Notes under the pieces: model-generated
What the model saw: only the letters and a program-made list of their open reading frames with translations
Databases searched by the model: none
What the model was told of the DNA's origin: nothing
Shown: in pieces, positions 31,024-39,051 of the stretch
How the letters are laid out: each line of letters opens with the position of its first letter
Numbering within the stretch: position 1 is the first letter of the stretch
NCBI GenBank assembly: GCA_034431315.1
Contig: DAOUDK010000039.1
Location: 1 to 39,447 of the forward strand
DNA from: JAUWOY01 sp034431315
Lineage (GTDB): Bacteria; Chloroflexota; Anaerolineae; VGOG01
Length of the DNA: 39,447 nt
Direction: 5' to 3'
Program-made: the position numbers and the translations under genes

Positions 31024-31094
31024 CGTTTCCTCTACTCAGATGCGAGACGTGCCCGACGGCTGACTGGCCGTGTACGCCGGCGTTAAATAATATA

Positions 31095-31168
31095 GGGATT
31101 TCCCCGACATCGAAAGGGATGAAATAGGGTTTTCCCCGCTAGACAGAGACCATCGGCAACTGTATAAT
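31095..31168 (+). promoter_or_regulatory. Promoter of the truncated ArsR gene with two GGGWTTTCCCC boxes
   Basis: Boxes GGGATTTCCCC (31095-31105) and GGGTTTTCCCC (31127-31137) are 32 bp apart, about three helical turns. The second ends 2 bp before TAGACA (31140-31145), which is 17 bp from TATAAT (31163-31168). This repeats the arrangement at 20259-20301. Confidence 0.7.
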
Positions 31169-31229
31169 TATTAGGGTTGGAACACACCTAGAAAACTAGT
31201 CCTGTAGTGCTCATGCCCGGCGGTCTGTT

Positions 31230-31503
<274 letters not shown>

Positions 31504-31743
31504 AGGGGCCTAAAGTGGGGTTGATGGAGACTGGCAGGCCTGGGAAGGGCGTGAAAAACGAAGCAGAAGCGGCCACAGGTGTGCTTAAAGTGGATAGCTG
31601 GGGCACGGCGAGGGACAACAGTGCGGCTGTGGGGGCCACAGGCGGCCAAGAATTTGGTGAGCAGGCAGGGGGTAATGCACCACGCAGAATAGGGTCTGCG
31701 AGGCGTAGCGGGAGTCAGGAGAGTTTACGAAGAGAGTGTCAGG

Positions 31744-33429
31744 TCAGGCGCCGGTAGCGGCGGTTGCTTCTCGGACCAGGCGGGCCAGGGTGGTCAGGTT
31801 GAGCCAGACGTCGGCCTGAAAGGTGAAGGCCTTGCCTCTGAGGTCGCCGTAGACTGGTAGTCGTTTGAGGCCCCACCGTTCGAGGATGGAGTGGCGGCCC
31901 TCGACGGCGTTGCGGGCGCGGTGGTAGATGCGTTTCCAGGCTGGGGTGCCCACGGGGATGTCCCGCACCAGGCGGATGGAGCCATCCTCGAAACGCTCGC
32001 TCACGTTGATGAGCTGGCCGTAAGGACGGGCGAGGTAGGGGCACTGATCAGGCGGGTAAGTAGCCTCTTCGACGGGAGCGACGGGGGCAGCGCCGTTGCC
32101 GCAGGTGTGGAAGCAGGCCCATTTGTGACGCTGGCGGTCGAAGTCGAAGCCGTTGGCTTTGAGGGAGTAGCCAAAGGGACAGACGGGACGGCCCTTGCCG
32201 TCGTAGCCCCGCAGGGGCCAAAGGGCCTTGTCTCGGTCGGTTTGGTGGGCGCGCAAGTCGACGACCCGTCGGGCGTGGAGGTGGGTGTAGACGGTGTGGA
32301 GGAAGATGTCGTAGCCGAAGCCCGCGTCTCCGGCGACGGCGTCTATCTCCAGGTCGGGGTAGAAGATGGGGAGTTGGAGCAGCAGAGCGGTGGCGGGAAT
32401 CTCCTCGCGCTCGTTGGCGGGCAGGAAATCGTCGAGCAAGACCAGGCTGAAGCGGCGGGCGGGATCGGTCAATTGAAGCGGGATGGTGCGATAGCCGAAG
32501 CGCCCTTTGCCTCGTTTCTTCTTGGTCTGGGCGGGATCGGTGGACTGGTTGGGGTTGTTGGTGGTACGATTGGAGCCGCTGTAGTAGACGAAGCGGGCCT
32601 TGGGGTCGCGTGGGGTAGCATAGCGGCAGACCTGGGCACAGGCCGTGGTGTCGCAATCACAGCCTTGGCGTTCCTTCTCTTTGGCCGGGCAGGGGCGGGG
32701 GTTATGGGGAGAAGTGGGCTGGTAGCAGGTATCCGTCACCGAAGAGCAGCGCAGGCGGGAGGCGGCGTCGTGGATCATGCCGTCGGGGCAGACGACGGCC
32801 TCTTTCAGAGCTTCCGGGCTGAGGAGACCGGCCTCGACGAAGAGGGCCACGGACTGGGCCAGCAACTGGTTGAGTCGCTGGATGGCGACTTCAATTTGTC
32901 TCTCCTCGTCTACGAGAACGGTTTCTTCACTGGTGGAGTTCCGGCCGATGGTGGTGAGGAGGTAGCGCAGGCCGCCTTCGGTGGGGAAGATGCCGTCCTC
33001 GAAGCCGAAGCGTTGGGCGCAGTCGACGTAGCGGGGCTGGCGTAGGTTGCGCAGGGTTTGGGCTCGGCTCCATCCGTTGGTGATCTGCCAGCCTGTGAGC
33101 AGGAAGATGGAGACAGGGTCGAAGGGCACCTGCCCCCGGGCGGAGGTCCAGCCCAACAGTTGGGCGAGCACAGGTCGGAGGGGAGTGTAGTCCACCAGGC
33201 GCAGGAGGAGGTCGAAGTCGGAGAGGTGCTCCCAGGCGGTGGAGTCTTCGAGGTCTTCCCAGCCCAGGTAGACATAGTGGGAACGATAGCGCTTCTTGGG
33301 GGAAGGGGGCGTGTTGGGTGGGGCAGGCCAGCGCAAGGGCAGGCGGTCTCGTAGCCCGTCCAGGCTGCATTGGGCCACGAAGGCAAGGTCTTGAGCGCGG
33401 GTCTGGACGGGGGTGAGTTCAGCGGCCAT
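31744..33429 (-). CDS. DDE-type transposase (IS1182/IS4-like)
   Basis: The 561-residue protein has candidate catalytic acids in VCPDGMIHDAASRL, DAVAGDAGFGYDIFLHTVY and RNAVEGRHSILERWGLKRL, the D-D-E pattern with the C-terminal Y/R-x-VE-x-R helix of IS4/IS1182-type enzymes. Two Cys-rich patches (CPAKEKERQGCDCDTTACAQVC; CPFGY...CFHTC...CPYL) suggest zinc binding. The start is ATG 33429, 11 bp inside the end of the sigma-factor gene, so translation is coupled. A longer frame to 33525 is only read-through. The exact family is uncertain. Confidence 0.85.
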   Translation of the reverse strand: MAAELTPVQTRAQDLAFVAQCSLDGLRDRLPLRWPAPPNTPPSPKKRYRSHYVYLGWEDLEDSTAWEHLSDFDLLLRLVDYTPLRPVLAQLLGWTSARGQVPFDPVSIFLLTGWQITNGWSRAQTLRNLRQPRYVDCAQRFGFEDGIFPTEGGLRYLLTTIGRNSTSEETVLVDEERQIEVAIQRLNQLLAQSVALFVEAGLLSPEALKEAVVCPDGMIHDAASRLRCSSVTDTCYQPTSPHNPRPCPAKEKERQGCDCDTTACAQVCRYATPRDPKARFVYYSGSNRTTNNPNQSTDPAQTKKKRGKGRFGYRTIPLQLTDPARRFSLVLLDDFLPANEREEIPATALLLQLPIFYPDLEIDAVAGDAGFGYDIFLHTVYTHLHARRVVDLRAHQTDRDKALWPLRGYDGKGRPVCPFGYSLKANGFDFDRQRHKWACFHTCGNGAAPVAPVEEATYPPDQCPYLARPYGQLINVSERFEDGSIRLVRDIPVGTPAWKRIYHRARNAVEGRHSILERWGLKRLPVYGDLRGKAFTFQADVWLNLTTLARLVREATAATGA

Positions 33430-34111
33430 GACGCCCCCCCTTCCATCGCAACCAGCGCTGGGCCGAAGCAGCGGCGATCTGGTAGTCGGCCAGCGTGTGG
33501 CGTTCCAGCAGACTGCGCAGGACATAGGAGTGGGCCGGGTGGCGCAGCCAGACCAGGGCTTCGGTGTGCAACTGGCGGGCTCGTTCGCCGCTGAGACCCA
33601 GGTCGGCTCCGATCTGGCGGTAGGTAGCCGGGGGTGTGCTATTCAGGCCATAGCGGGCTACCACCAAATAGCGGAGACGGCCTGGTAGACGCTGTACCAG
33701 GTCGCGAATCGCCTGCTGCACGGCTGCCACTTCCCACACCAGAGCGGGGTCCGATTCCTGGAGCAGCGGAAGCACATCGCCGGTCACGAGTGGCGAGTGG
33801 AAACGAGAGTGCACCTTGACCGCTCGCCAGACCTGGCGCATGATGCAAGGCCAGGCGTAGGTGGAGAAGGCCGTGCCACGCTTCGGGTCGTAGCCCAGGA
33901 TGGCGCGCCAAAGGCCTATACGACCCGCTTGCAGGGCCTCGGCGAAGGACAGGTTACCCAATACCTGACGGCGTACGATGACCTGGATCAAGCCATCGTG
34001 ACGGGCCATCAGGACGTTTAGGTTGTCGGGACATCCCGACTGCGCCCGCTGGAACAGAGTGGCCTCGGGAAGAGCGCCGAGGCCACCCATCGCTTGGTTG
34101 TGAATGTGCAT
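33419..34111 (-). CDS. Sigma-70 family RNA polymerase sigma factor
   Basis: The 230-residue protein has sigma region 2 (about residues 25-95: LMARHDGLIQVIVRRQV, then EALQAGRIGLWRAILGYDPKRGTAFSTYAWPCIMRQVWRAV) and region 4 (about 150-200: LPGRLRYLVVARYGL..., YRQIGADLGLSGERARQLHTEALVWLR). Region 1 is absent and region 3 is short or missing. It has an excellent ribosome-binding site (AAGGAGGTG, 5 bp from ATG). It lies inside the mobile element and is coupled to the transposase, so it may direct RNA polymerase to the element's own promoter. Confidence 0.9.
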   Translation of the reverse strand: MHIHNQAMGGLGALPEATLFQRAQSGCPDNLNVLMARHDGLIQVIVRRQVLGNLSFAEALQAGRIGLWRAILGYDPKRGTAFSTYAWPCIMRQVWRAVKVHSRFHSPLVTGDVLPLLQESDPALVWEVAAVQQAIRDLVQRLPGRLRYLVVARYGLNSTPPATYRQIGADLGLSGERARQLHTEALVWLRHPAHSYVLRSLLERHTLADYQIAAASAQRWLRWKGGRHGR

Positions 34112-34188
34112 AGAGCACCTCCTTGATATGAGATGCCCTATTCTCCCCCAATTTTGCTAAGATTGGAAGCCAGAATCCTGGGGTTGAT

Positions 34189-34260
<72 letters not shown>

Positions 34261-34381
34261 GTTATCAAGCTCGATGGAGTTCCTCGTTTCTGTCCCGTTG
34301 TGGCAAGTTTGCTAGACGGACGAGATTTCTGCATAATACACCCTAGAGGGGTAGCTATATGGCAGAACGTCTGCCTAGTAT

Positions 34382-34472
34382 GCCAAACAGGGGATTTAAG
34401 TGGAAAGATGTCCACCTGGTATCCTAAATCAGGTGACTAGGTGGACGGATGTCCAGATAATAAGAGTTGGGC
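34382..34472 (+). repeat. Candidate upstream attC-like or attI-like site
   Basis: GCCAAAC (34382-34388) and GTTGGGC (34466-34472) could be outer boxes pairing 6 of 7. TGGA...GTCCACCT (34401-34417) pairs with AGGTGGAC...TCCA (34439-34454). The 91-bp size fits an attC, but the extra A of the left inner box is missing, so it may be degenerate, an attI, or chance. The GTTGGGC end is supported by its complementarity to the outer box of attC1. Confidence 0.35.
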
Positions 34473-34517
34473 CGGCAACCACTCATACTTGACACTAATA
34501 TCGTCGAAGGAGTTGAT

Positions 34518-37139
34518 ATGAAAAAGGCTTTCTGTATGATTATCATGTCCCTTGTGTTAGGAGTGGGCATGGTTTTTCTTGTTGTTACATTATTGAAGTC
34601 AACACCTGCCCTGGCACATTCCCGCCTACGCCAGCTCAACGCACTTCAAGAGTACTGTACCGCCGGCATCCGTGAGCAGGATGAAACCATTGCCTGTGTT
34701 CAGGTCGGCTCCATAGACAATACCACTGGCTACTGCACCGCCACCAATGGCTACTCTGACTACACTCTTACCCAATTCACCGACATGCGGGTTGGAGTGG
34801 AATATCCGATCACGATTACACTCAGTGCTTCTTATTCATCGGATAAAGGAGCAATTTGGGTGGACTGGAACCAGGACAAGGACTTTGACGACGCTGGCGA
34901 ATCCATCTCCATGCGTGTGAGCAGCGGTAAAGGGCCGTATTACGCCACCATTGTTCCCCCGGCACACGCGTCCGCTGGCGGCACGCGTATGCGCGTGCGG
35001 ATGGAATATTACCACTACCCGCCGGCGTGCGGAGACACGAATTACGGAGAAATAGAGGACTACACCGTCAACGTTCTCTCAGAGGCAGCGCCGCCCTTCT
35101 TTGCCCACTCCACCAAGACCGCCGTGGTGGACTATGACGCCTGGTGCATTACCTACACGGTGGCCATCTCCAATGCGGGCGATCTGGCCGGGTCAGGTGC
35201 CTATCTAACCGACACCATCCCGGCCGGCACCACGTATGTAGCCGGTTCCGTCGTGACCTCCACCGGCGTGGTGACTGAGGGAGTCGGCTTCATTGAGTGG
35301 CGGGGCGACGTGATCAGCGGCACGACCGAATACCTGACGTTTACCGTGACCCTCGACGACGCGCCGCTCACCCATGCCACCATCACCAACACCGCCCACA
35401 TCACCCATACCGACGCGCCCGAATGGGCCAGGCCACAGCATATCCTGAACATTTCGCCGCCCGAGTTCAGCGGGACAAAAGAAGGCCCGACAGCCGCCGC
35501 CCTCAACGCCCCTGTAACTTATACGCTCAATGTGCGTAATGACGGGGGCCTGCCGGCATATACCGCGTCGTTGGAAGACACCTTTCCCTCCGGCGTTGTT
35601 GGCCCGGCGCTCAATCCAGTGCTGGATGGACCGGGCGCGCTGGTGCGTAACGACTTCACCGGCCTGGAATGGAACGGGCGGCTCGACCCAGGAGAGGACT
35701 TTACGCTTACTTTCCAGGTACTGCTGACCAGCTATTGCGGCCAGGTATTGACCAACACGGTCGTCATCACGGACCCGGATGCCGCGACCGCGTTGACGTT
35801 CACCGCCCCACCTCTGGACGTGTACCAGGCGCGTCTCGACGAATGGGATTTCGAGAGCGATAATGGAACTTTCTTGGGAAGCAATGATTGGGCATGGGGG
35901 ACGCCGGTCTCCGGCCCCGCCGAAGCCCACAGCGGCAGCAAGTTGTGGGGCACCGTTTTGAACGGCAATTATAGCAACAGCACTGTTAGCGTATTGCAAA
36001 AAACAATTGACCTGTCCGGCGTGGAGAGCGCCACCCTGGTCTGGTGGCAATGGTTGAACATACATGGTCAGAGCAGCGATCACTATGATGTGACGTACAT
36101 CAAAGCTATCACCAGCACCGGTAGCTCTGTTGTCATTTATGGCAGCGAGACCCGTGGCTATGAACGTTCAGACGTAACCGAGAAGGTGTGGGAAAAGAAG
36201 GACGTGGACCTTACGCTCTACGCCGGAGAGGTCGTCACCTTATCTTTCACGCTAGATACCGATGTCTCTTTCACCGCTGCCGGGTGGTACCTGGACGACA
36301 TCGGGGTTTATGAGGACTGCAATCTTTACATCTGGCAGGGCGGCGACAGCACGGCGTGGAGCGCGTCTGGGAACTGGGATCCCCCTGGCAGCAAGCCGGA
36401 CACTATTCCCGGCACAGACGACAACGTGCGCATCCCAGGGCAAAGTGTAACCCGCTGGCCAACCATCGGGGATGGGGATCCCCGCGCCTGCAACGACCTG
36501 ATCATAGAGCCTGGCGCGGCGGTCACACTCACCTCCGCGGTTACTCTGACCATCAACGGCACGCTGTACAACTGGGGCTACCTGATCCGTCAGGAAACGG
36601 TGAACACGCCGGGCAGCCCGGTCTCGTTTTCCCTCCCGGCTTCCTCCAGCACCAACGAACAGGTTGCCATCATCACCAGCGCGAGCGGACTGGGGAATGT
36701 CAGCGTGGGCGTGCGGGCAGGGCGGCCGTGTGGCGTAACTGGGCATCTATTATCTGCCGTGTGGCGCTGTTTCAGCATTTCGCCAACTAATTCGAATACA
36801 TCCACCATCAGGTTTTACTACCGTGCTGACGAGGTGGGTTCCAACAACCCGAGCGAGATGAATGTGTATCGTTGGGACACCGCCACCTACACCTGGACCC
36901 TGGCAACCAACCCCGTGCGCGGAGGTGGCGGAATTTGGCTGCCATGGTATTGGGTCGAGGCGCAAACCAGCGACTATTCCCCCTTTACGCTCAAGAGCGA
37001 TGATGCGCCTAATGCGGTCAGCATAAGTCGGTTTGGCTCAAGCCCAGATGTTGTAGCAAAGGGCTATGGTTTTGTGTTTGGCATCGTGCTGATTCTATTG
37101 AGCACTGTCATCCTGATTCGGCGCTCGCGGTACTTGTAA
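34518..37139 (+). CDS. Secreted, membrane-anchored surface protein (GEVED, DUF11 repeats)
   Basis: The 873-residue protein has a signal peptide (MKKAFCMIIMSLVLGVGMVF...TPALA). A GEVED-type domain follows (about 60-165: IWVDWNQDKDFDDAGES ... YGEIEDYTVNV), then two DUF11-like beta repeats (TDTIPAGTTYVAGS; LEDTFPSGVV), a jelly-roll/MAM-like domain (WDFESDNGTFLGSNDWAWG, about 440-590), a further beta-rich domain, and a C-terminal TM helix plus basic tail (GFVFGIVLILLSTVILIRRSRYL). Start is ATG 34518 behind AAGGAG. It is probably an adhesin or envelope protein. An attC site begins 10 bp after its stop. Confidence 0.85.
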   Translation: MKKAFCMIIMSLVLGVGMVFLVVTLLKSTPALAHSRLRQLNALQEYCTAGIREQDETIACVQVGSIDNTTGYCTATNGYSDYTLTQFTDMRVGVEYPITITLSASYSSDKGAIWVDWNQDKDFDDAGESISMRVSSGKGPYYATIVPPAHASAGGTRMRVRMEYYHYPPACGDTNYGEIEDYTVNVLSEAAPPFFAHSTKTAVVDYDAWCITYTVAISNAGDLAGSGAYLTDTIPAGTTYVAGSVVTSTGVVTEGVGFIEWRGDVISGTTEYLTFTVTLDDAPLTHATITNTAHITHTDAPEWARPQHILNISPPEFSGTKEGPTAAALNAPVTYTLNVRNDGGLPAYTASLEDTFPSGVVGPALNPVLDGPGALVRNDFTGLEWNGRLDPGEDFTLTFQVLLTSYCGQVLTNTVVITDPDAATALTFTAPPLDVYQARLDEWDFESDNGTFLGSNDWAWGTPVSGPAEAHSGSKLWGTVLNGNYSNSTVSVLQKTIDLSGVESATLVWWQWLNIHGQSSDHYDVTYIKAITSTGSSVVIYGSETRGYERSDVTEKVWEKKDVDLTLYAGEVVTLSFTLDTDVSFTAAGWYLDDIGVYEDCNLYIWQGGDSTAWSASGNWDPPGSKPDTIPGTDDNVRIPGQSVTRWPTIGDGDPRACNDLIIEPGAAVTLTSAVTLTINGTLYNWGYLIRQETVNTPGSPVSFSLPASSSTNEQVAIITSASGLGNVSVGVRAGRPCGVTGHLLSAVWRCFSISPTNSNTSTIRFYYRADEVGSNNPSEMNVYRWDTATYTWTLATNPVRGGGGIWLPWYWVEAQTSDYSPFTLKSDDAPNAVSISRFGSSPDVVAKGYGFVFGIVLILLSTVILIRRSRYL

Positions 37140-37149
37140 AGCATAAGCC

Positions 37150-37279
37150 GCCCAACCCACGCTGAAGCTGACCTGCGGCTTCGCCGCAGTAGGTATCGCG
37201 GGCCTCGCAAACCAAGTCAGTTGGTGGGCAAAGGCTCTTGGGCAGCCTCGCCGCAGGCAGCTTAGCTCATTCGTTAGTG
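37150..37279 (+). repeat. Integron attC site 1
   Basis: The outer boxes are GCCCAAC (37150-37156, fits RYYYAAC) and GTTAGTG (37273-37279). The inner boxes AAGCTGACCTGCGGC (37165-37179) and GCCGCAGGCAGCTT (37250-37263) pair over 14 bp with one extra A in the left box, the strand-defining asymmetry of attC sites. The weak outer pairing is expected if the last six bases come from the following cassette; the perfect complement of GCCCAAC is found at 34466-34472. Confidence 0.82.
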
Positions 37280-37435
37280 CGGCGCAAATCGTATGGCGCA
37301 ATCGTCAGGTACGCGAGACGTCAGCAGCCAGCGATACTGGAGATGATGAGCAATGAAATAACTGATTCTGATGAAGTTACGCGTATCGTTTCCACAAATC
37401 TAAGATCGTTAGGAAGATAAGAGGAGATACGACTG

Positions 37436-37723
37436 ATGGTTACACATTTGCACGTTGGATTCAAGGTCGAGAATTACGAGCGGTGGAAGGAAGGGTATGA
37501 CGTGAGCATCGAGCAGCGCAAGGCAGCCAGCGAAATCTCGTTCCAGGTGTTCCGCAACGTGGATGATCCCAACACCGTGACCGTGCTCTCGGTGCAGGAG
37601 AGCGCAGAGCAGGTGCAGGCCTTCATGGACTCGCCCGACCTCAAGGCGCGCATGGAGGCAGCGGGGATCACCGAGATGGGCCAGATGCTCATCGTGGAGG
37701 AGATGGACAGCGGCACACACTGA
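37436..37723 (+). CDS. Small ABM-superfamily (dimeric alpha-beta barrel) protein
   Basis: The 95-residue soluble protein begins MVTHLHVGFKVENYERWKEG; QVFRNVDDPNTVTVLSVQES and AFMDSPDLKARMEAAGI follow. This is the ferredoxin-like fold common in antibiotic-biosynthesis-monooxygenase-type and cyclase-like stress proteins. No active-site residue can be assigned. The AGAGGAG ribosome-binding site is well placed. It is the first clear gene after attC1. A tiny frame just upstream (37343-37420, 25 codons) might be a remnant and is not called. Confidence 0.8.
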   Translation: MVTHLHVGFKVENYERWKEGYDVSIEQRKAASEISFQVFRNVDDPNTVTVLSVQESAEQVQAFMDSPDLKARMEAAGITEMGQMLIVEEMDSGTH

Positions 37724-37992
37724 CGCCGCTACCTACGTCGTCAAGCTGAAGTCGAAGAAACGAGCTCCCCAACCAGCCCTTGAGCCTAGCAAAAACATTC
37801 GAAGAGGCAATTCCCTTCTGATGCATGACTCAGTCCATTCACGACGCCACATGACACTCGCTGGTGCGCCTTGAAGCTATCGTTGCTTGCCGGTGAAAGC
37901 CCGACCAGGGCAAGGCTCTGGACGCCGCCCCGCATTTTTCACCCACCGGCACCGGTCGAGGTGAAGAAAGTGGGGCGCTGGAAGTGTCAGAT
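37724..37992. other. Gene-free stretch within the cassette region
   Basis: I find no credible ORF, no attC boxes (RYYYAAC with a paired inner box) and no strong terminator here. ORFs crossing it lack ribosome-binding sites and protein-like composition. Confidence 0.4.
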
Positions 37993-38021
37993 TTGCGCTT
38001 TCTCGATGGATATGGTATACT
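37993..38021 (+). promoter_or_regulatory. Internal cassette promoter
   Basis: TTGCGC (37993-37998) and TATACT (38016-38021), 17 bp apart, upstream of the hairpin at 38078-38129 and the gene at 38175. Confidence 0.55.
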
Positions 38022-38077
38022 TCCTGTCGAGGGTTTTGTATCAGTTTAGCACAAATCCCCAAATGCTTCGAGCGCGT

Positions 38078-38129
38078 TATGTGGAAGTTATTCTGCATAT
38101 ACGCAACTATGCGGAAAAACTTCCACATA
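38078..38129. repeat. Long near-perfect hairpin
   Basis: Arms 38078-38099 and 38108-38129 pair at 20 of 22 positions around the 8-nt loop tacgcaac. There is no T-run, so it is not an intrinsic terminator. It lies between promoter 37993-38021 and the gene at 38175. It could be a recombinase or regulator site, or an RNA structure in the leader. Confidence 0.7.
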
Positions 38130-38174
38130 GTAGTTGTCATGCGGCCATCTCATAGTTGTTGAAAGGAGTGCGAT

Positions 38175-38495
38175 ATGCCTGAGAGTTCAAGTCATAAGCG
38201 AGCAAAAAGAAAAGCAGCAGGGAAGCGCGGACAGACAGAGAAGCCCCTAAGAGGAGGGGGACGTCTAGATGCAGAAAGCAAGGGACGCGCAACCGAAGTT
38301 GAACGCAGTGGAAACATTTCATCTCTGCGAAAGGCTGCTAAACGCCTAAAGAGCAGCGGGAAAAGACAGAAAGTTCTTATTGTTCCACAGAAAGATATGG
38401 ACAAGGCTACCCAATCGATGCGTGACGAAGGCGTTTCAGGGACAGTTAAGAACATGGGCGGAACAAAGCGAAGGTCAGTTCGTAAAAAGCCTTAA
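38175..38495 (+). CDS. Basic conserved hypothetical protein
   Basis: The 106-residue, Lys/Arg/Ser-rich protein (MPESSSHKRAKRKAAGKRGQ...) has a disordered-looking N-terminal half. The C-terminal half is more structured: KVLIVPQKDMDKATQSMRDEGVSGTVKNMGGTKRR. It might bind nucleic acid, by composition only. The strong AAAGGAG lies upstream of the ATG. Its stop is 16 bp before attC2, the expected position of a cassette gene. Confidence 0.75.
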   Translation: MPESSSHKRAKRKAAGKRGQTEKPLRGGGRLDAESKGRATEVERSGNISSLRKAAKRLKSSGKRQKVLIVPQKDMDKATQSMRDEGVSGTVKNMGGTKRRSVRKKP

Positions 38496-38511
38496 CAACG
38501 AGCTGATGGCC

Positions 38512-38635
38512 GCATAACCAGTCGCTGCAGTGGACGCCGAGGGCAGGCGAAAAGGCAAGATTGCCCTTGAGCATCAAGTACGCGAAAATGAATTGGAGGT
38601 TCTCATCGGCGCCACTGAGCTCCCAGCCGTTAGGC
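38512..38635 (+). repeat. Integron attC site 2
   Basis: The outer boxes GCATAAC (38512-38518) and GTTAGGC (38629-38635) pair at 6 of 7. Inner boxes CAGTGGACGCC (38528-38538) and GGCGCCACTG (38608-38617) are complementary except for one extra A in the left box, as in known attC sites. A further stem AGGGCA/TGCCCT lies inside. The right outer box is a perfect GTTRRRY. Confidence 0.88.
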
Positions 38636-38660
38636 AGAAGAGAACAACTGGAGGAAACAA

Positions 38661-39041
38661 ATGGCTGATAAACGTATTTTCATTAGTTTTGCCATCGAGG
38701 ACGCGAAGTACCGAGACCTTCTCAAAGGGCAGTCGCTTCACACGAGATCGCCGTTCTCGTACGTTGACCTGTCCGCCAAGAAAGCCTGGGACAACGCGTG
38801 GAAGACGAACTGCCGTACGCGGATTCGCGGGTGCGATGGGGTCATTGCCCTGATTAGCAAGCGCACTCGAAATGCCGACGGTGCGAAATGGGAAATGCAA
38901 TGCGCAAACGACGAGAAGATTCCCATGATCGGGATCCACATCGACAAGAACGACAAGGGAGAGATCCCGCCTCAACTATCCGGGAAGAAGGTTCGGGAAT
39001 GGACCGACAAGGCCATCGCAGATTTCATCGACAGCCTCTAG
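38661..39041 (+). CDS. TIR-like (ThsB/DUF1863-type) protein
   Basis: The 126-residue protein begins MADKRIFISFAIEDAKYRD (the FISF-x-x-ED start of TIR/MTH538 domains). DGVIALISKRTRNADGAKWEMQCA, the conserved core with Trp-Glu, and PMIGIHID follow. ThsB proteins of Thoeris systems sense phage and make NAD-derived signals. The start follows GGAGG. It begins 26 bp after attC2, as first gene of a cassette, and precedes the RipA-like gene by 10 bp. It lacks a second domain, so an effector partner is expected. Confidence 0.85.
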   Translation: MADKRIFISFAIEDAKYRDLLKGQSLHTRSPFSYVDLSAKKAWDNAWKTNCRTRIRGCDGVIALISKRTRNADGAKWEMQCANDEKIPMIGIHIDKNDKGEIPPQLSGKKVREWTDKAIADFIDSL

Positions 39042-39051
39042 GTGCAGGCCA

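Noticed and set aside
31891..33045. 384-codon plus-strand ORF rich in Gly, Val and Ala
   Set aside because: It is fully antisense to the transposase, has low-complexity composition and no ribosome-binding site; the transposase frame has clear DDE motifs.
37724..38076. A possible third attC between the two small cassette genes
   Set aside because: No RYYYAAC box with paired inner boxes and the extra A could be found; GTTATGT at 38076 belongs to the 38078-38129 hairpin.
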